Shown one piece after another: positions 1 to 6,800 of a stretch of DNA of 64,000 bases. A program made the position numbers and the translations under genes. Below the pieces are notes generated by a model, which was given only the letters and a program-made list of their open reading frames with translations, searched no databases and was not told the origin of the DNA. The stretch spans positions 1 to 64,000 of the forward strand of contig NZ_RBRE01000079.1 of assembly GCF_003700275.1 (NCBI RefSeq), read 5' to 3'. The stretch's first letter is position 1, and the number at the start of each line of letters is the position of its first letter. This DNA comes from Pseudomonas cichorii (GTDB taxonomy: Bacteria; Pseudomonadota; Gammaproteobacteria; Pseudomonadales; Pseudomonadaceae).

Positions 1-26
1 AGAGAGTAGATGTGTATAAGAGACAG
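1..26. other. Sequencing adapter remnant (Nextera mosaic end)
   Basis: Bases 8-26 read AGATGTGTATAAGAGACAG, exactly the 19-base mosaic end of the Tn5/Nextera library transposase. It is not genomic sequence. Translated in the frame of the following gene it gives the peptide MCIRDS, a well-known contamination signature in protein databases. Any start codon placed at base 10 is therefore false. The genuine chromosome sequence begins at about base 27, inside a (TGG)n run. Confidence 0.95.
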
Positions 27-27
27 T

Positions 28-411
28 GGTGGTGGTGGTGGTGGCAAGGGCGGCGGTTCTGTAAACCCACCGACCAGCACGATGACCGAATTCATTTCCA
101 ATGCCACCGTGGTCGATCAGAAAACGGGCAAGGTGTATGTCGGCACTGTAGACCTGAGGCCGACCCTGGAACGTATTAAAAGCGGGGGGTCCTATCCGCA
201 TCGCAACGACGGCAGTACATTTGAAAACAGGCCTGATAAAGTGACCGGTCAACGCGGTTTGCCTGTTCAGGGCCGGGGTTACTACACCGAGTATGTACAC
301 CCCTCGGTGGGCATTGCCAGCCCCGGGCCTCAACGTATTGTTACGGGTAAGGCTGGAGAGGTCTATTACACTCCCGACCACTACGCCAGCTTCATAAGAC
401 TCAACCCTTGA
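28..411 (+). CDS. C-terminal barnase-like RNase toxin domain (5' truncated)
   Basis: Only the end of a larger protein is present, because the gene runs off the contig edge. After a glycine-rich linker (bases 28-60) comes a domain of about 100 residues resembling microbial guanyl-specific ribonucleases of the barnase/RNase Sa family. The family's catalytic triad can be placed: Glu at 289-291 (in YTEYVHP), Arg at 334-336 (in PQRIVTG) and His at 379-381 (in TPDHYASF). The downstream gene is a barstar homologue, which fits a toxin with its immunity protein. Such domains normally cap polymorphic toxins (CdiA, Rhs, T6SS or S-pyocin type); the delivery part is missing, so which type cannot be told. 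The apparent ATG at base 10 belongs to the adapter. Confidence 0.8.
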   Translation, partial: GGGGGGKGGGSVNPPTSTMTEFISNATVVDQKTGKVYVGTVDLRPTLERIKSGGSYPHRNDGSTFENRPDKVTGQRGLPVQGRGYYTEYVHPSVGIASPGPQRIVTGKAGEVYYTPDHYASFIRLNP

Positions 412-421
412 GTATTGGTTA

Positions 422-799
422 ATGACTCCATTCACATTTGTAGACGGTGTTGCGGCTTATGACACTTCCAAGGTTTTTTACGCCCGGCTGGAGCCAGGCA
501 TTAGCGACAGTGACTATTTGCTGAGAGCCATCAGCGCGCTGCTCTGGTTTCCCGGATATTTCGGTATGAACTGGAATGCGCTGTATGACTGCTTGCGGGA
601 TTTTGAGTGGATTCCGTGCACTAAGGTCGTGCTGGTCCATGAAGCACTGCCAAAAATTCCCGAAGCCGAGTTGAAGGTCTATCTGGAAGTGTTGAGTGAC
701 GCGGTTCTTGACTGGAGGGAGGGTGAAGAGCATTCATTTGAAGTGGTATTCCCTGAGTCTGAACGCTCCGATATCGAGCGCTTCTTTGCTCAGGCGTAA
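422..799 (+). CDS. Barstar family immunity protein
   Basis: 125 residues, slightly longer than classical barstar (about 90). The typical barstar segment is present at residues 38-55 (FPGYFGMNWNALYDCLRD), comparable to the helix that plugs the barnase active site. Acidic residues are frequent, as expected for a protein that binds a basic RNase. It starts 10 bases after the stop of the RNase-toxin gene on the same strand, so the two are probably co-transcribed. Inferred role: cytoplasmic inhibitor that protects the producer and its siblings from the upstream RNase domain. The family call is secure; that these two proteins are cognate partners is inferred from adjacency. Confidence 0.85.
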   Translation: MTPFTFVDGVAAYDTSKVFYARLEPGISDSDYLLRAISALLWFPGYFGMNWNALYDCLRDFEWIPCTKVVLVHEALPKIPEAELKVYLEVLSDAVLDWREGEEHSFEVVFPESERSDIERFFAQA

Positions 800-817
800 G
801 GCAGGCGGTGTGATCCG

Positions 818-1222
818 CTACTTCGCGACTTTCTTCGACGATCTCCCACCCGACGGATCAAAACACTGGCTGTCATACAGCGGGCTCTTGCACTGCGATA
901 CGGCCGTCGGCGGCGGTGGCCGGTCTTTCTGGTATTGCTTGTAGCTTTCCGTCTCGTAGACAGTCACTTTCGCGCGGCCGCTGACTTTCAGGTATTCGGT
1001 GGCTTTCAGGTTGATCTTGTGGGCATGGTCCACGGGTTCGCCCTGGCGCAGCATCTTCTGCGGGCCTTGTCTTTGTACGGAGACCTCTGCGCTGCCGTCG
1101 GCGCAGGGAATTGCGGCAAAGCTCACCCGGCCTTCAGGCGATGTGCATTTGAATATTTCGCTGTGGGCGTTGCCGGTGAAGTTCAGCGCGGCGACTGCCA
1201 GCGCCAGTGAAGGCCATTTCAT
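818..1222 (-). CDS. DUF4124-type small exported protein
   Basis: 134 residues with a short signal peptide (MKWPSLALAVAALNFTGNAHS). The following segment (EIFKCTSPEGRVSFAAIPC) matches the DUF4124 pattern in which an N-terminal strand and two cysteines follow the signal peptide. A conserved-looking C-terminal pair of cysteines (SQCKSPLYDSQCF) may form disulfides in the periplasm. The start at 1222 is chosen because GGAGAG lies just upstream and it gives a proper signal peptide; a longer reading to 1357 adds 45 residues unlike an export signal. It converges with the barstar gene. The function of the family is unknown. Confidence 0.75.
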   Translation of the reverse strand: MKWPSLALAVAALNFTGNAHSEIFKCTSPEGRVSFAAIPCADGSAEVSVQRQGPQKMLRQGEPVDHAHKINLKATEYLKVSGRAKVTVYETESYKQYQKDRPPPPTAVSQCKSPLYDSQCFDPSGGRSSKKVAK

Positions 1223-1378
1223 CAAGTCTCTCCATTTGTGGCGCAAGGCTAGCATTTGCCAGTAATTTCGGCTAGCTGGCGAGATGCATGCACCGTTGGT
1301 CTGTCGCGTTGCACTCTGGTGGGCTGAGGGTTTCTGAATTTCATGCGGCAAATTCAACCCATCTCACTGGAGGTATGC

Positions 1379-1543
1379 ATGAACGGTGATAAATCGAAGA
1401 CTGGCAATCACGACGATCTGGATTTCAACCCGGAATCCCCGGATGCCGACGATCCGCAAGTAGACCCTGTGAAGCCTGCAAAGACGCCGGCCAAAGATAA
1501 GGGCACAAGTGACGATTACCCGCCTTACACCCCTGACAAGTAA
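1379..1543 (+). CDS. Small hydrophilic hypothetical protein
   Basis: 54 residues, very rich in Asp, Lys and Pro (repeated PDADDPQVDPVKPAKTPAKD-like composition), with no hydrophobic segment and probably disordered. A perfect GGAGG at 1369-1373 sits five bases before this ATG, so the start at 1379 is preferred over the upstream in-frame ATG at 1343. It is a lone gene divergent from the DUF4124 gene and convergent with the cytochrome c gene. No function can be assigned. Confidence 0.6.
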   Translation: MNGDKSKTGNHDDLDFNPESPDADDPQVDPVKPAKTPAKDKGTSDDYPPYTPDK

Positions 1544-1549
1544 GCTCGG

Positions 1550-1918
1550 CTACTTGTTAGCCTCAAGGTATTCCAGCAGATCCTCCATGCGCTGGTCGTT
1601 GCCCCGCCACCAGAGTTTCATGCGGGTGCCGGGTACGACTTCGCCGGGGGCCTGGATAAAGGCGCTGAGTTTTTCGCGGGTCCAGACGATGCCGGAAGCC
1701 TGCATTTGCGGGGTGTACTTATAGTCCCCGGCCTGTGCGGCTTGGCGACCGATGATGCCGGTAAGGGGAGGGCCGAATGAACTGCGGGCCGAGGGGCCGA
1801 TCTTGTGGCAACCGGCGCAGAGACCGGTGAAGACTGCCTTGCCAGCTTCGGCATCGCCAGCAGCCTGGGCAGTTGTCGGGATCAACAAGGCCAGTAGCAA
1901 TGGCACGGTTTTTTTCAT
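1550..1918 (-). CDS. Monohaem class I cytochrome c
   Basis: 122 residues. An N-terminal signal peptide (MKKTVPLLLALLIPTTAQAA) precedes a mature domain of about 100 residues with the haem-attachment motif CAGCH and, near the C-terminus, a Met in GTRMKLWW that can serve as the sixth haem ligand. This is the layout of small soluble periplasmic electron-transfer cytochromes of the cytochrome c2/c550 kind. The start at 1918 (MKKT) is preferred to the ATG at 1936 because it begins the signal peptide directly. The electron donor and acceptor cannot be told from the neighbours. Confidence 0.88.
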   Translation of the reverse strand: MKKTVPLLLALLIPTTAQAAGDAEAGKAVFTGLCAGCHKIGPSARSSFGPPLTGIIGRQAAQAGDYKYTPQMQASGIVWTREKLSAFIQAPGEVVPGTRMKLWWRGNDQRMEDLLEYLEANK

Positions 1919-1956
1919 GTGCGTCCTTTGAGGCATTTTTCAAACGCCGAAAACCA

Positions 1957-1999
1957 CGAAGCCCCTGCAATTCGTTGAATTCAGGGGCTTCGCGTTTTT
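1957..1999 (-). terminator. Hairpin terminator after tRNA-Ser (possibly bidirectional)
   Basis: An 11-bp perfect stem, CGAAGCCCCTG at 1957-1967 with CAGGGGCTTCG at 1982-1992. A T-run lies on the plus-strand side (1995-1999) and a weaker T-rich stretch on the minus-strand side. It sits directly downstream of the tRNA and upstream of the cytochrome c gene, so it most likely ends the tRNA transcript. Confidence 0.75.
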
Positions 2000-2005
2000 C
2001 TAATT

Positions 2006-2095
2006 TGGCGGTGAAGGAGAGATTCGAACTCTCGATACAATTTCTTGTATACACACTTTCCAGGCGTGCTCCTTAAGCCACTCGGACACTTCACC
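2006..2095 (-). tRNA. tRNA-Ser (anticodon GGA)
   Basis: Read on the minus strand the gene begins GGTGAAGTGTCCGAG and ends CTTCACC, then G and an encoded CCA. The seven-base acceptor stem pairs perfectly. The anticodon loop reads CTGGAAA, giving anticodon GGA. The long variable arm typical of class II serine tRNAs (GTATACAAGAAATTGTAT) is present, followed by the T-loop TTCGAAT. About 90 bases including CCA. The discriminator base is G, as in serine tRNAs. Confidence 0.97.
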
Positions 2096-2132
2096 GTATC
2101 TCTTCAGACTGTTGTGTCTGTCGAGGCGCGCT

Positions 2133-2161
2133 AATGTAGTCGAAACGTTTTCTTAACGCAA
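2133..2161 (-). promoter_or_regulatory. Probable promoter of tRNA-Ser
   Basis: On the minus strand TTGCGT (-35, at 2156-2161) is followed after 17 bases by TACATT (-10, at 2133-2138) and then a GC-rich discriminator (AGCGCGCC) about 40 bases ahead of the mature tRNA. This fits a stable-RNA sigma70 promoter. Called by eye. Confidence 0.55.
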
Positions 2162-2261
2162 ACCTTTTTTCCAGAATTTTCATGCGCTTAAGCAAAAAGT
2201 AGCGCTTTGGGGTTCGCCCCCGGTTTTGTGGCTGAGCCGGGGGGCGATGCCGGGCAGGCAA

Positions 2262-3011
2262 TCAGGCGCTGAAGCCGCCGTCGATGCTCAGGCTGGCGCC
2301 GGTGATGTAGCCCGCTTCCGGGCCTGCAAGGTAAGCCACGAAGCTGGCGATTTCTTCACTCTTGCCGTAGCGGGGGATGGCCATGAAGGTCATGAGGCTT
2401 TCAGCGAATTCGCCATGGGCCGGGTTCATGTCGGTGTCCACCGGGCCGGGCTGGACGTTGTTGACGGTGATGCCCTGCGGACCGAGGTCGCGGGCCAGGC
2501 CTTTGGTGAGGCCGACCAGTGCCGACTTGCTCATGGCATAGGGCGCGCCACCGGCGAAGGGCATGCGCTCGGCGTTGGTGCTGCCGATGTTGATGATGCG
2601 GCCACCTTCGCTCATGTGCCGGGCCGCTTCCTGGCTGGCGATGAACACGCCACGGACGTTGATGGCGAGGATTCTGTCGAAGTCGTCCAGATTGAACTGG
2701 TCCAGCGGTGCGACGGCGAGCACGCCTGCATTGTTGACCAGGATATCCAGGCCGCCGAAGGTTTCGGCGGTAGTCTGCACGGCGTGACGAATGGCGTTGG
2801 CATCGGCGCTGTCTGCGCGGATGGCCAGGGCCTTGTCGCCATTGGCATTGATGCTGTCCTGCAGGTCGAGTGCGTTGATTTCGGAACTGACGTAGGTAAA
2901 GGCCACGGCCGCGCCTTCCTGAGCCAGACGCCTGACGATGGCGGCACCGATACCGCGAGAGCCGCCTTGCACAAGTGCCACTTTGCCGGTGAGGTTGCGA
3001 TGCTGGATCAT
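2262..3011 (-). CDS. SDR family NAD(P)-dependent oxidoreductase
   Basis: 249 residues, the normal size for a classical short-chain dehydrogenase. Visible landmarks in order: cofactor motif GGSRGIG (residues 16-22; TGxxxGxG with Gly for Thr at the first position), NNAG, and the catalytic serine (STNAER region) with Tyr and Lys in YAMSK. C-terminal segments are PGPVDTDMN and TGASLSIDGGF. It resembles 3-oxoacyl-ACP reductase/glucose dehydrogenase-like SDRs, but the substrate is not predictable. The start at 3011 has AGGAG upstream; 46 further in-frame codons exist upstream without a comparable ribosome site. It is divergent from the isochorismatase-fold gene and may share a promoter region with it. 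Confidence 0.88.
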   Translation of the reverse strand: MIQHRNLTGKVALVQGGSRGIGAAIVRRLAQEGAAVAFTYVSSEINALDLQDSINANGDKALAIRADSADANAIRHAVQTTAETFGGLDILVNNAGVLAVAPLDQFNLDDFDRILAINVRGVFIASQEAARHMSEGGRIINIGSTNAERMPFAGGAPYAMSKSALVGLTKGLARDLGPQGITVNNVQPGPVDTDMNPAHGEFAESLMTFMAIPRYGKSEEIASFVAYLAGPEAGYITGASLSIDGGFSA

Positions 3012-3153
3012 GGTGTTCTCCTGTGGGGTTGCATCGTTGAAGACAGCTGACGCTGGACGGTGTGGAGGTTTGAGCATAGACATTGCCGGAGCGCAGGCAC
3101 TGTCATACATACTGCTGTGATCTGAACCCGTGACGGAGGAGTGATTCAATTAA

Positions 3154-3711
3154 ATGAATATTCATGCCAACAGCGCTTTGATCCTTATCGACCTGCAACA
3201 GGGCATCAACCATCCGAAACTGGGGCGTCGCAATAACCTGCAAGCCGAGACACAGATCTCGTCGTTATTACAGGCGTGGCGCCAGAGCGCGCGGCCAGTG
3301 ATGCATGTCAGGCACTTTTCCAGGTCGGCCGATTCAGTGTTCTGGCCGGAGCAGGCCGGTGTTGATTATCAGCCAGCCTTCGTGCCGCATGCTGGAGAGC
3401 GCGAATTGCGCAAACAGGTTCCCGATGCGTTCTGCGGCACGCAACTGGAAGCGTGGTTGCGTGAAGCGTCGATTTCACAACTGGTCATCGTGGGCGTCAT
3501 CACCAATAATTCGGTGGAGTCCACGGCGCGCAGCGGCGGCAACCTGGGGTTTGAGGTGATCGTGGTGCATGACGCCTGCTTCACTTTCGACCAAGCGGAT
3601 TTTTTCGGAACCCCGCACAGTGCCGAAGAGGTGCATGCCATGTCGCTGGGCAATCTGCATGGGGAATATGCAACCGTGCTCGGCACGGCAGAAGTCTTGC
3701 AGCGCCTGTAG
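3154..3711 (+). CDS. Isochorismatase-fold (cysteine hydrolase) family protein, catalytic Cys replaced by Ser
   Basis: 185 residues covering the whole isochorismatase/nicotinamidase fold. The general-base Asp (D13, in ALILIDLQQG) and a Lys in the ELRKQVPDAF segment are present. The nucleophile position in VGVITNNSVESTAR is Ser120 rather than the Cys of working cysteine hydrolases. Downstream, GFEVIVVHDACFTF and EEVHAMSLGNLHGEYATV match the family well. Lack of the Cys is known for isochorismatases such as EntB and PhzD, which hydrolyse a vinyl ether without a covalent intermediate, so the protein may still be active with a different chemistry. Upstream it has GGAGGAG at about 3136. The substrate is unknown. 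Confidence 0.82.
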   Translation: MNIHANSALILIDLQQGINHPKLGRRNNLQAETQISSLLQAWRQSARPVMHVRHFSRSADSVFWPEQAGVDYQPAFVPHAGERELRKQVPDAFCGTQLEAWLREASISQLVIVGVITNNSVESTARSGGNLGFEVIVVHDACFTFDQADFFGTPHSAEEVHAMSLGNLHGEYATVLGTAEVLQRL

Positions 3712-3713
3712 CC

Positions 3714-4433
3714 TCATGGGTTCTGCAGAAACACCACATAACCCCTGAACCATGCGCTGTCCTGCAGATAACCCGGCGCCTGCCATTCGCCACCCTGGAT
3801 CAGGCCGATCTTGAACGGCAGGCCGAGGCGGTTCATGCGCGGCAGGTAGGCGGCGTAGTCCGGGATACTGTGGCGGCCTTGATAGGTCTGCACCACCACT
3901 TCGTCTACCACGCCCTTGAGCTCGCCAATGGCGTTGGCGTCGGCGTTGCTGCTCCAGTCCATCAGGCCGGTGATGCTCAGCCGGTATTGGGCGGGCAGGC
4001 GGCGGCGCAGGTCGCGCAGGAAGTCGACGTATTCATTCAGGTAGCGGGTGCGGGCATCGAAGTCGATCTGGATGCCGACCAGCGTATTGCCTGCCTGTCG
4101 CCAGCGCTCGACCTGACCGAACAACTGGCGGTAGACCGACTCCGGCCAGCGCAGGGTGTGGGCGCGATACACCACCCAGAGCTGTTCATGGGGCAGCCGG
4201 GTCACGCTCATGCCCTGAGCGATGAAATCCACCCGCTGTTGCGGATCGCGGCGTGAACTGCTGATCTGGCCTTGCAGCACATACAGGGTTCTGGCCTGCT
4301 CCAGCACCGGCTGCGCAGTGACGCCACCCCATAGCCAGAAGGCGTCGTAATCAGCCGCGTCCACTGCTGCCTGGGCATGAACCGGGTTCAGCAGCCAGAG
4401 CAGCGGCAGGCAACGCCAGAGTTTCATCGACAT
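3714..4433 (-). CDS. DUF3142 domain-containing exported protein
   Basis: 239 residues with a signal peptide (MKLWRCLPLLWLLNPVHAQA). The mature part begins AADYDAFWLWGG and contains VGIQIDFDARTRYLNEYVDFLRDL and SITGLMDWSS, a layout typical of DUF3142 proteins, which look like TIM-barrel glycosidase relatives. The ATG at 4433 directly abuts the stop of the 726-residue gene upstream on the same strand; an alternative ATG lies at 4427. The two are clearly one operon. The activity is not established; a cell-envelope role is inferred from export and fold resemblance. Confidence 0.75.
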   Translation of the reverse strand: MSMKLWRCLPLLWLLNPVHAQAAVDAADYDAFWLWGGVTAQPVLEQARTLYVLQGQISSSRRDPQQRVDFIAQGMSVTRLPHEQLWVVYRAHTLRWPESVYRQLFGQVERWRQAGNTLVGIQIDFDARTRYLNEYVDFLRDLRRRLPAQYRLSITGLMDWSSNADANAIGELKGVVDEVVVQTYQGRHSIPDYAAYLPRMNRLGLPFKIGLIQGGEWQAPGYLQDSAWFRGYVVFLQNP

Positions 4434-6614
4434 CTACCAGTAATACTGCAGCGATTTGCCCCAGCGGGTCGCGGCGAAGTCGCCTTTCAGTTGCTTGAAC
4501 CAGGCCTTGCGTACGGAGGGTTCCACGTCCTTGCCGCCGCAACTGTTATAGCCCGAGGGCGCATAGCAGTTGATGGCCCGAAACAGCGCGTAGGCCTTGT
4601 CGTCGCGTGCCGCCTTGGGGTTGGCGATGACCTGTTTATAGCCGTCGAGCCGGGAGAAGACTTCACCGGCAAAGCCCGGTGCACTGCCGCCCAGACTGTC
4701 GGCATGCCGGCGCTGGTCCAGCGGCATGCTGTCCAGATGATTGCGCAGGATGAACTCGCCCAGGCAGTTCAGGCCCTGCGGGTTCTTGTTGTCAGCCTGT
4801 AAGGCCGCTGCGGTCTGGGCAATGCTCGGGCAGCTGTAACCGGATTCTGCCTTGTCGCCTTGCCAGTGGAAGAGCGCCAGTTCCGGTCCTTTGTCGTATA
4901 CGTAACCCAGGCTGTAGCCCAGTTTTTCGTCGGGTGGTGTCGTCGGCAACTGTTTGAAGTCTTCGCCGAAGTCGGCGTAGCGGCTGCGCAGCAGGTCCTT
5001 GTAGAGGAGCACGAACTGCGCGGTGTTGCGTTCGGTGGCATTCAGGCCCTTGGTGCTCTGCTGGCGCAGCAGGTCGGCATCGGCCACATGCCTGAGCAGG
5101 GTATAGCGGACCTGTTCGGACTGGATCGGCGAGTCGGGCGCGAAGACCCTGGCCAGTTGTTCGTCACGCTCGTAACTCATGGCCAGGGCCATTTCCAGTT
5201 GTTCGCGTTGCAGCGGTTGCCTGGCCAGCGGCAGCAGGTTTTCCCAGAGTGACTGGGCGGCTTTCCAGTCCTGGCCGGCTTGCAGCGCCAGGCCGCGCAG
5301 GATCTGCTGGCTGAAGGACAGGTAATCGAGGTTGCTCGGCAGTTCGTCTGGCAGCAGCGTCAGGGCTTTGCCCGGATTGTCTTCGACATACAGAGCAAAC
5401 GCGGCCTGCAGATACGCATACAGCGCCGGCTGTTCGGCAAAGATCGCCTTCTGCGCCTGCAGGTCGGCTGCGCTGAGTTTCGGGGTCGATTGTTCGCGCA
5501 TCCACATCAGGTCATTGATGGCCATCAGCAAGGGTGTTTGCAGCGTTTGCCTGTTGACCGTCAGCAGCTTGATATCCACCTCGCTGACCAGCTCGTCCAG
5601 CGACACGTTGCGTTGCGCCGCCGTGGTTTGCGTCAGTTGCAGGGCGAAATCCCCGGCGAGTTTGTCGGAGTCGTTGGCCAGCCAGTGGACACGACGCATC
5701 AAACCGCGCGCCGAAGCGGCGTACTCGCCTTGCGGATAAGCCTGCAGGTAATGCTCGAAGCCGTCCTGTGCCTGTTGCAGGCGAGTCGTGTCCAGTTGCT
5801 CGGCAGTGCGTTCGCTGTATTCATTGAAGGCGTTTTGCTGGGCATCGTTCAGGGCGGTGCGTGCGCTCATGTACAGGGCGGTCTGCTTGAGCCAGGGCTG
5901 CGGGTTTTCACTCAGGGCTGCGAAGCCTTTTGCTGCTTCGGCAAAGCGCCCGCTGTAAAAGTCGCTGGCGGCGCGCAGATAAGTGGCGAATGCCTGGCCG
6001 GTTGCGGACTGAATATCGGCAGGGATCATGCTCGCCTGCTGGCTGGCGTCCCAGCCGCAGAGGCTCAGCAGTTGCAGGCGAGCATTGGCCAGTGTGCGGC
6101 GTTCGTTGTCGTTCAGCTCCGGGCTGGCGATCAACTGGCCGATAAAGGCGCTGGCACTTGCCGGGGAATTGCTGCGACAACGGCTGCCTTCACCTTGCAA
6201 AAAGGCATCGCCAGCGGCTTCGGTGGCGGGCAGCTTGAGCCCCAGCTTTTCCAGCTGGGGCGTCAATGGGCTGTTGGCCGCGACTGATTGCTCTGCCGGC
6301 TCGGTTTCCTGCGCTGCTCCTGGTGGACTCAGGCGATACAGGGCGAAGGGCACCGGGCCATAGCCTTGCGCCTTGTCGTCATTGCTCAATGCATGGGGTT
6401 GCAACGCCAGCGCACCCTGATCGGCCAGCAACAGGCGCAGATTGACCTGGCTGTCGTTACCGGGGCTGAGAAATGCCAGATTGCTGCAGACATCCAGTCG
6501 CTCCTTGATCAGCGACCAGTTCGGATAACAGGAGTCATCACCGCTGGCCTGCACCTGGGTGCAGAAAACAGAGCCAACAGCCAGTGCCAGAGCAGTCAAC
6601 AGGCGGGTGCGCAT
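4434..6614 (-). CDS. Large exported alpha-helical repeat protein of unknown function
   Basis: 726 residues beginning with a signal peptide (MRTRLLTALALAVGSVFCTQVQAS). The mature protein is Gln/Leu/Ala-rich and mostly helical, with stretches reminiscent of TPR-like or Sel1-like superhelices (for example FYSGRFAEAAKGFAALSE and the YLQAYPQGEYAASARGLMRR segment). Cysteines in DDSCYPNW, DVCSNL, SRCRS and SLCGW suggest periplasmic disulfides. The start at 6614 is chosen because it gives a clean signal peptide; 75 in-frame upstream codons lack one. It is translationally abutted to the DUF3142 gene, so they probably act together in the periplasm. I do not recognise a named family. Confidence 0.7.
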   Translation of the reverse strand: MRTRLLTALALAVGSVFCTQVQASGDDSCYPNWSLIKERLDVCSNLAFLSPGNDSQVNLRLLLADQGALALQPHALSNDDKAQGYGPVPFALYRLSPPGAAQETEPAEQSVAANSPLTPQLEKLGLKLPATEAAGDAFLQGEGSRCRSNSPASASAFIGQLIASPELNDNERRTLANARLQLLSLCGWDASQQASMIPADIQSATGQAFATYLRAASDFYSGRFAEAAKGFAALSENPQPWLKQTALYMSARTALNDAQQNAFNEYSERTAEQLDTTRLQQAQDGFEHYLQAYPQGEYAASARGLMRRVHWLANDSDKLAGDFALQLTQTTAAQRNVSLDELVSEVDIKLLTVNRQTLQTPLLMAINDLMWMREQSTPKLSAADLQAQKAIFAEQPALYAYLQAAFALYVEDNPGKALTLLPDELPSNLDYLSFSQQILRGLALQAGQDWKAAQSLWENLLPLARQPLQREQLEMALAMSYERDEQLARVFAPDSPIQSEQVRYTLLRHVADADLLRQQSTKGLNATERNTAQFVLLYKDLLRSRYADFGEDFKQLPTTPPDEKLGYSLGYVYDKGPELALFHWQGDKAESGYSCPSIAQTAAALQADNKNPQGLNCLGEFILRNHLDSMPLDQRRHADSLGGSAPGFAGEVFSRLDGYKQVIANPKAARDDKAYALFRAINCYAPSGYNSCGGKDVEPSVRKAWFKQLKGDFAATRWGKSLQYYW

Positions 6615-6739
6615 GGGGGGCGTCCTTGATCCGTGGTTACAAATTCCGACGATCATACCCGTGGCTTTATTGCCGACGGACAAGGGTGATGCAAAAAATT
6701 TCAAAAACCAGGTGAGGTAAATCCATTCGGCGCACGTGT

Positions 6740-6759
6740 TAGTGAGAATCAGATTCGTT
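6740..6759 (+). promoter_or_regulatory. Candidate Fur box upstream of the siderophore receptor
   Basis: AGTGAGAATCAGATTCGTTT (6741-6760) resembles the 19-bp Fur consensus built from GATAAT/ATTATC-type hexamers, with a good GAGAAT half and a weaker second half. It lies about 45 bases before the receptor start, where an iron-responsive operator is expected. Matched by eye only. Confidence 0.5.
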
Positions 6760-6800
6760 TCAAGACGAACGCCATCACGACTCGGGAGCTCGTTGTACCC

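Noticed and set aside
27..60. (TGG)n run as a CRISPR-like or satellite repeat
   Set aside because: It encodes the glycine linker of the truncated toxin and is too short, with no spacer-repeat structure.
2215..2246. Hairpin CGCCCCCGG...CCGGGGGGCG as terminator of the SDR gene
   Set aside because: The stem is strong, but neither side has a T-run at the right distance, so it is only a possible terminator.
2006..2262. tRNA-Ser as an integration site of a genomic island
   Set aside because: No integrase, no direct repeat of the tRNA 3' end and no foreign-looking genes were seen downstream or upstream.
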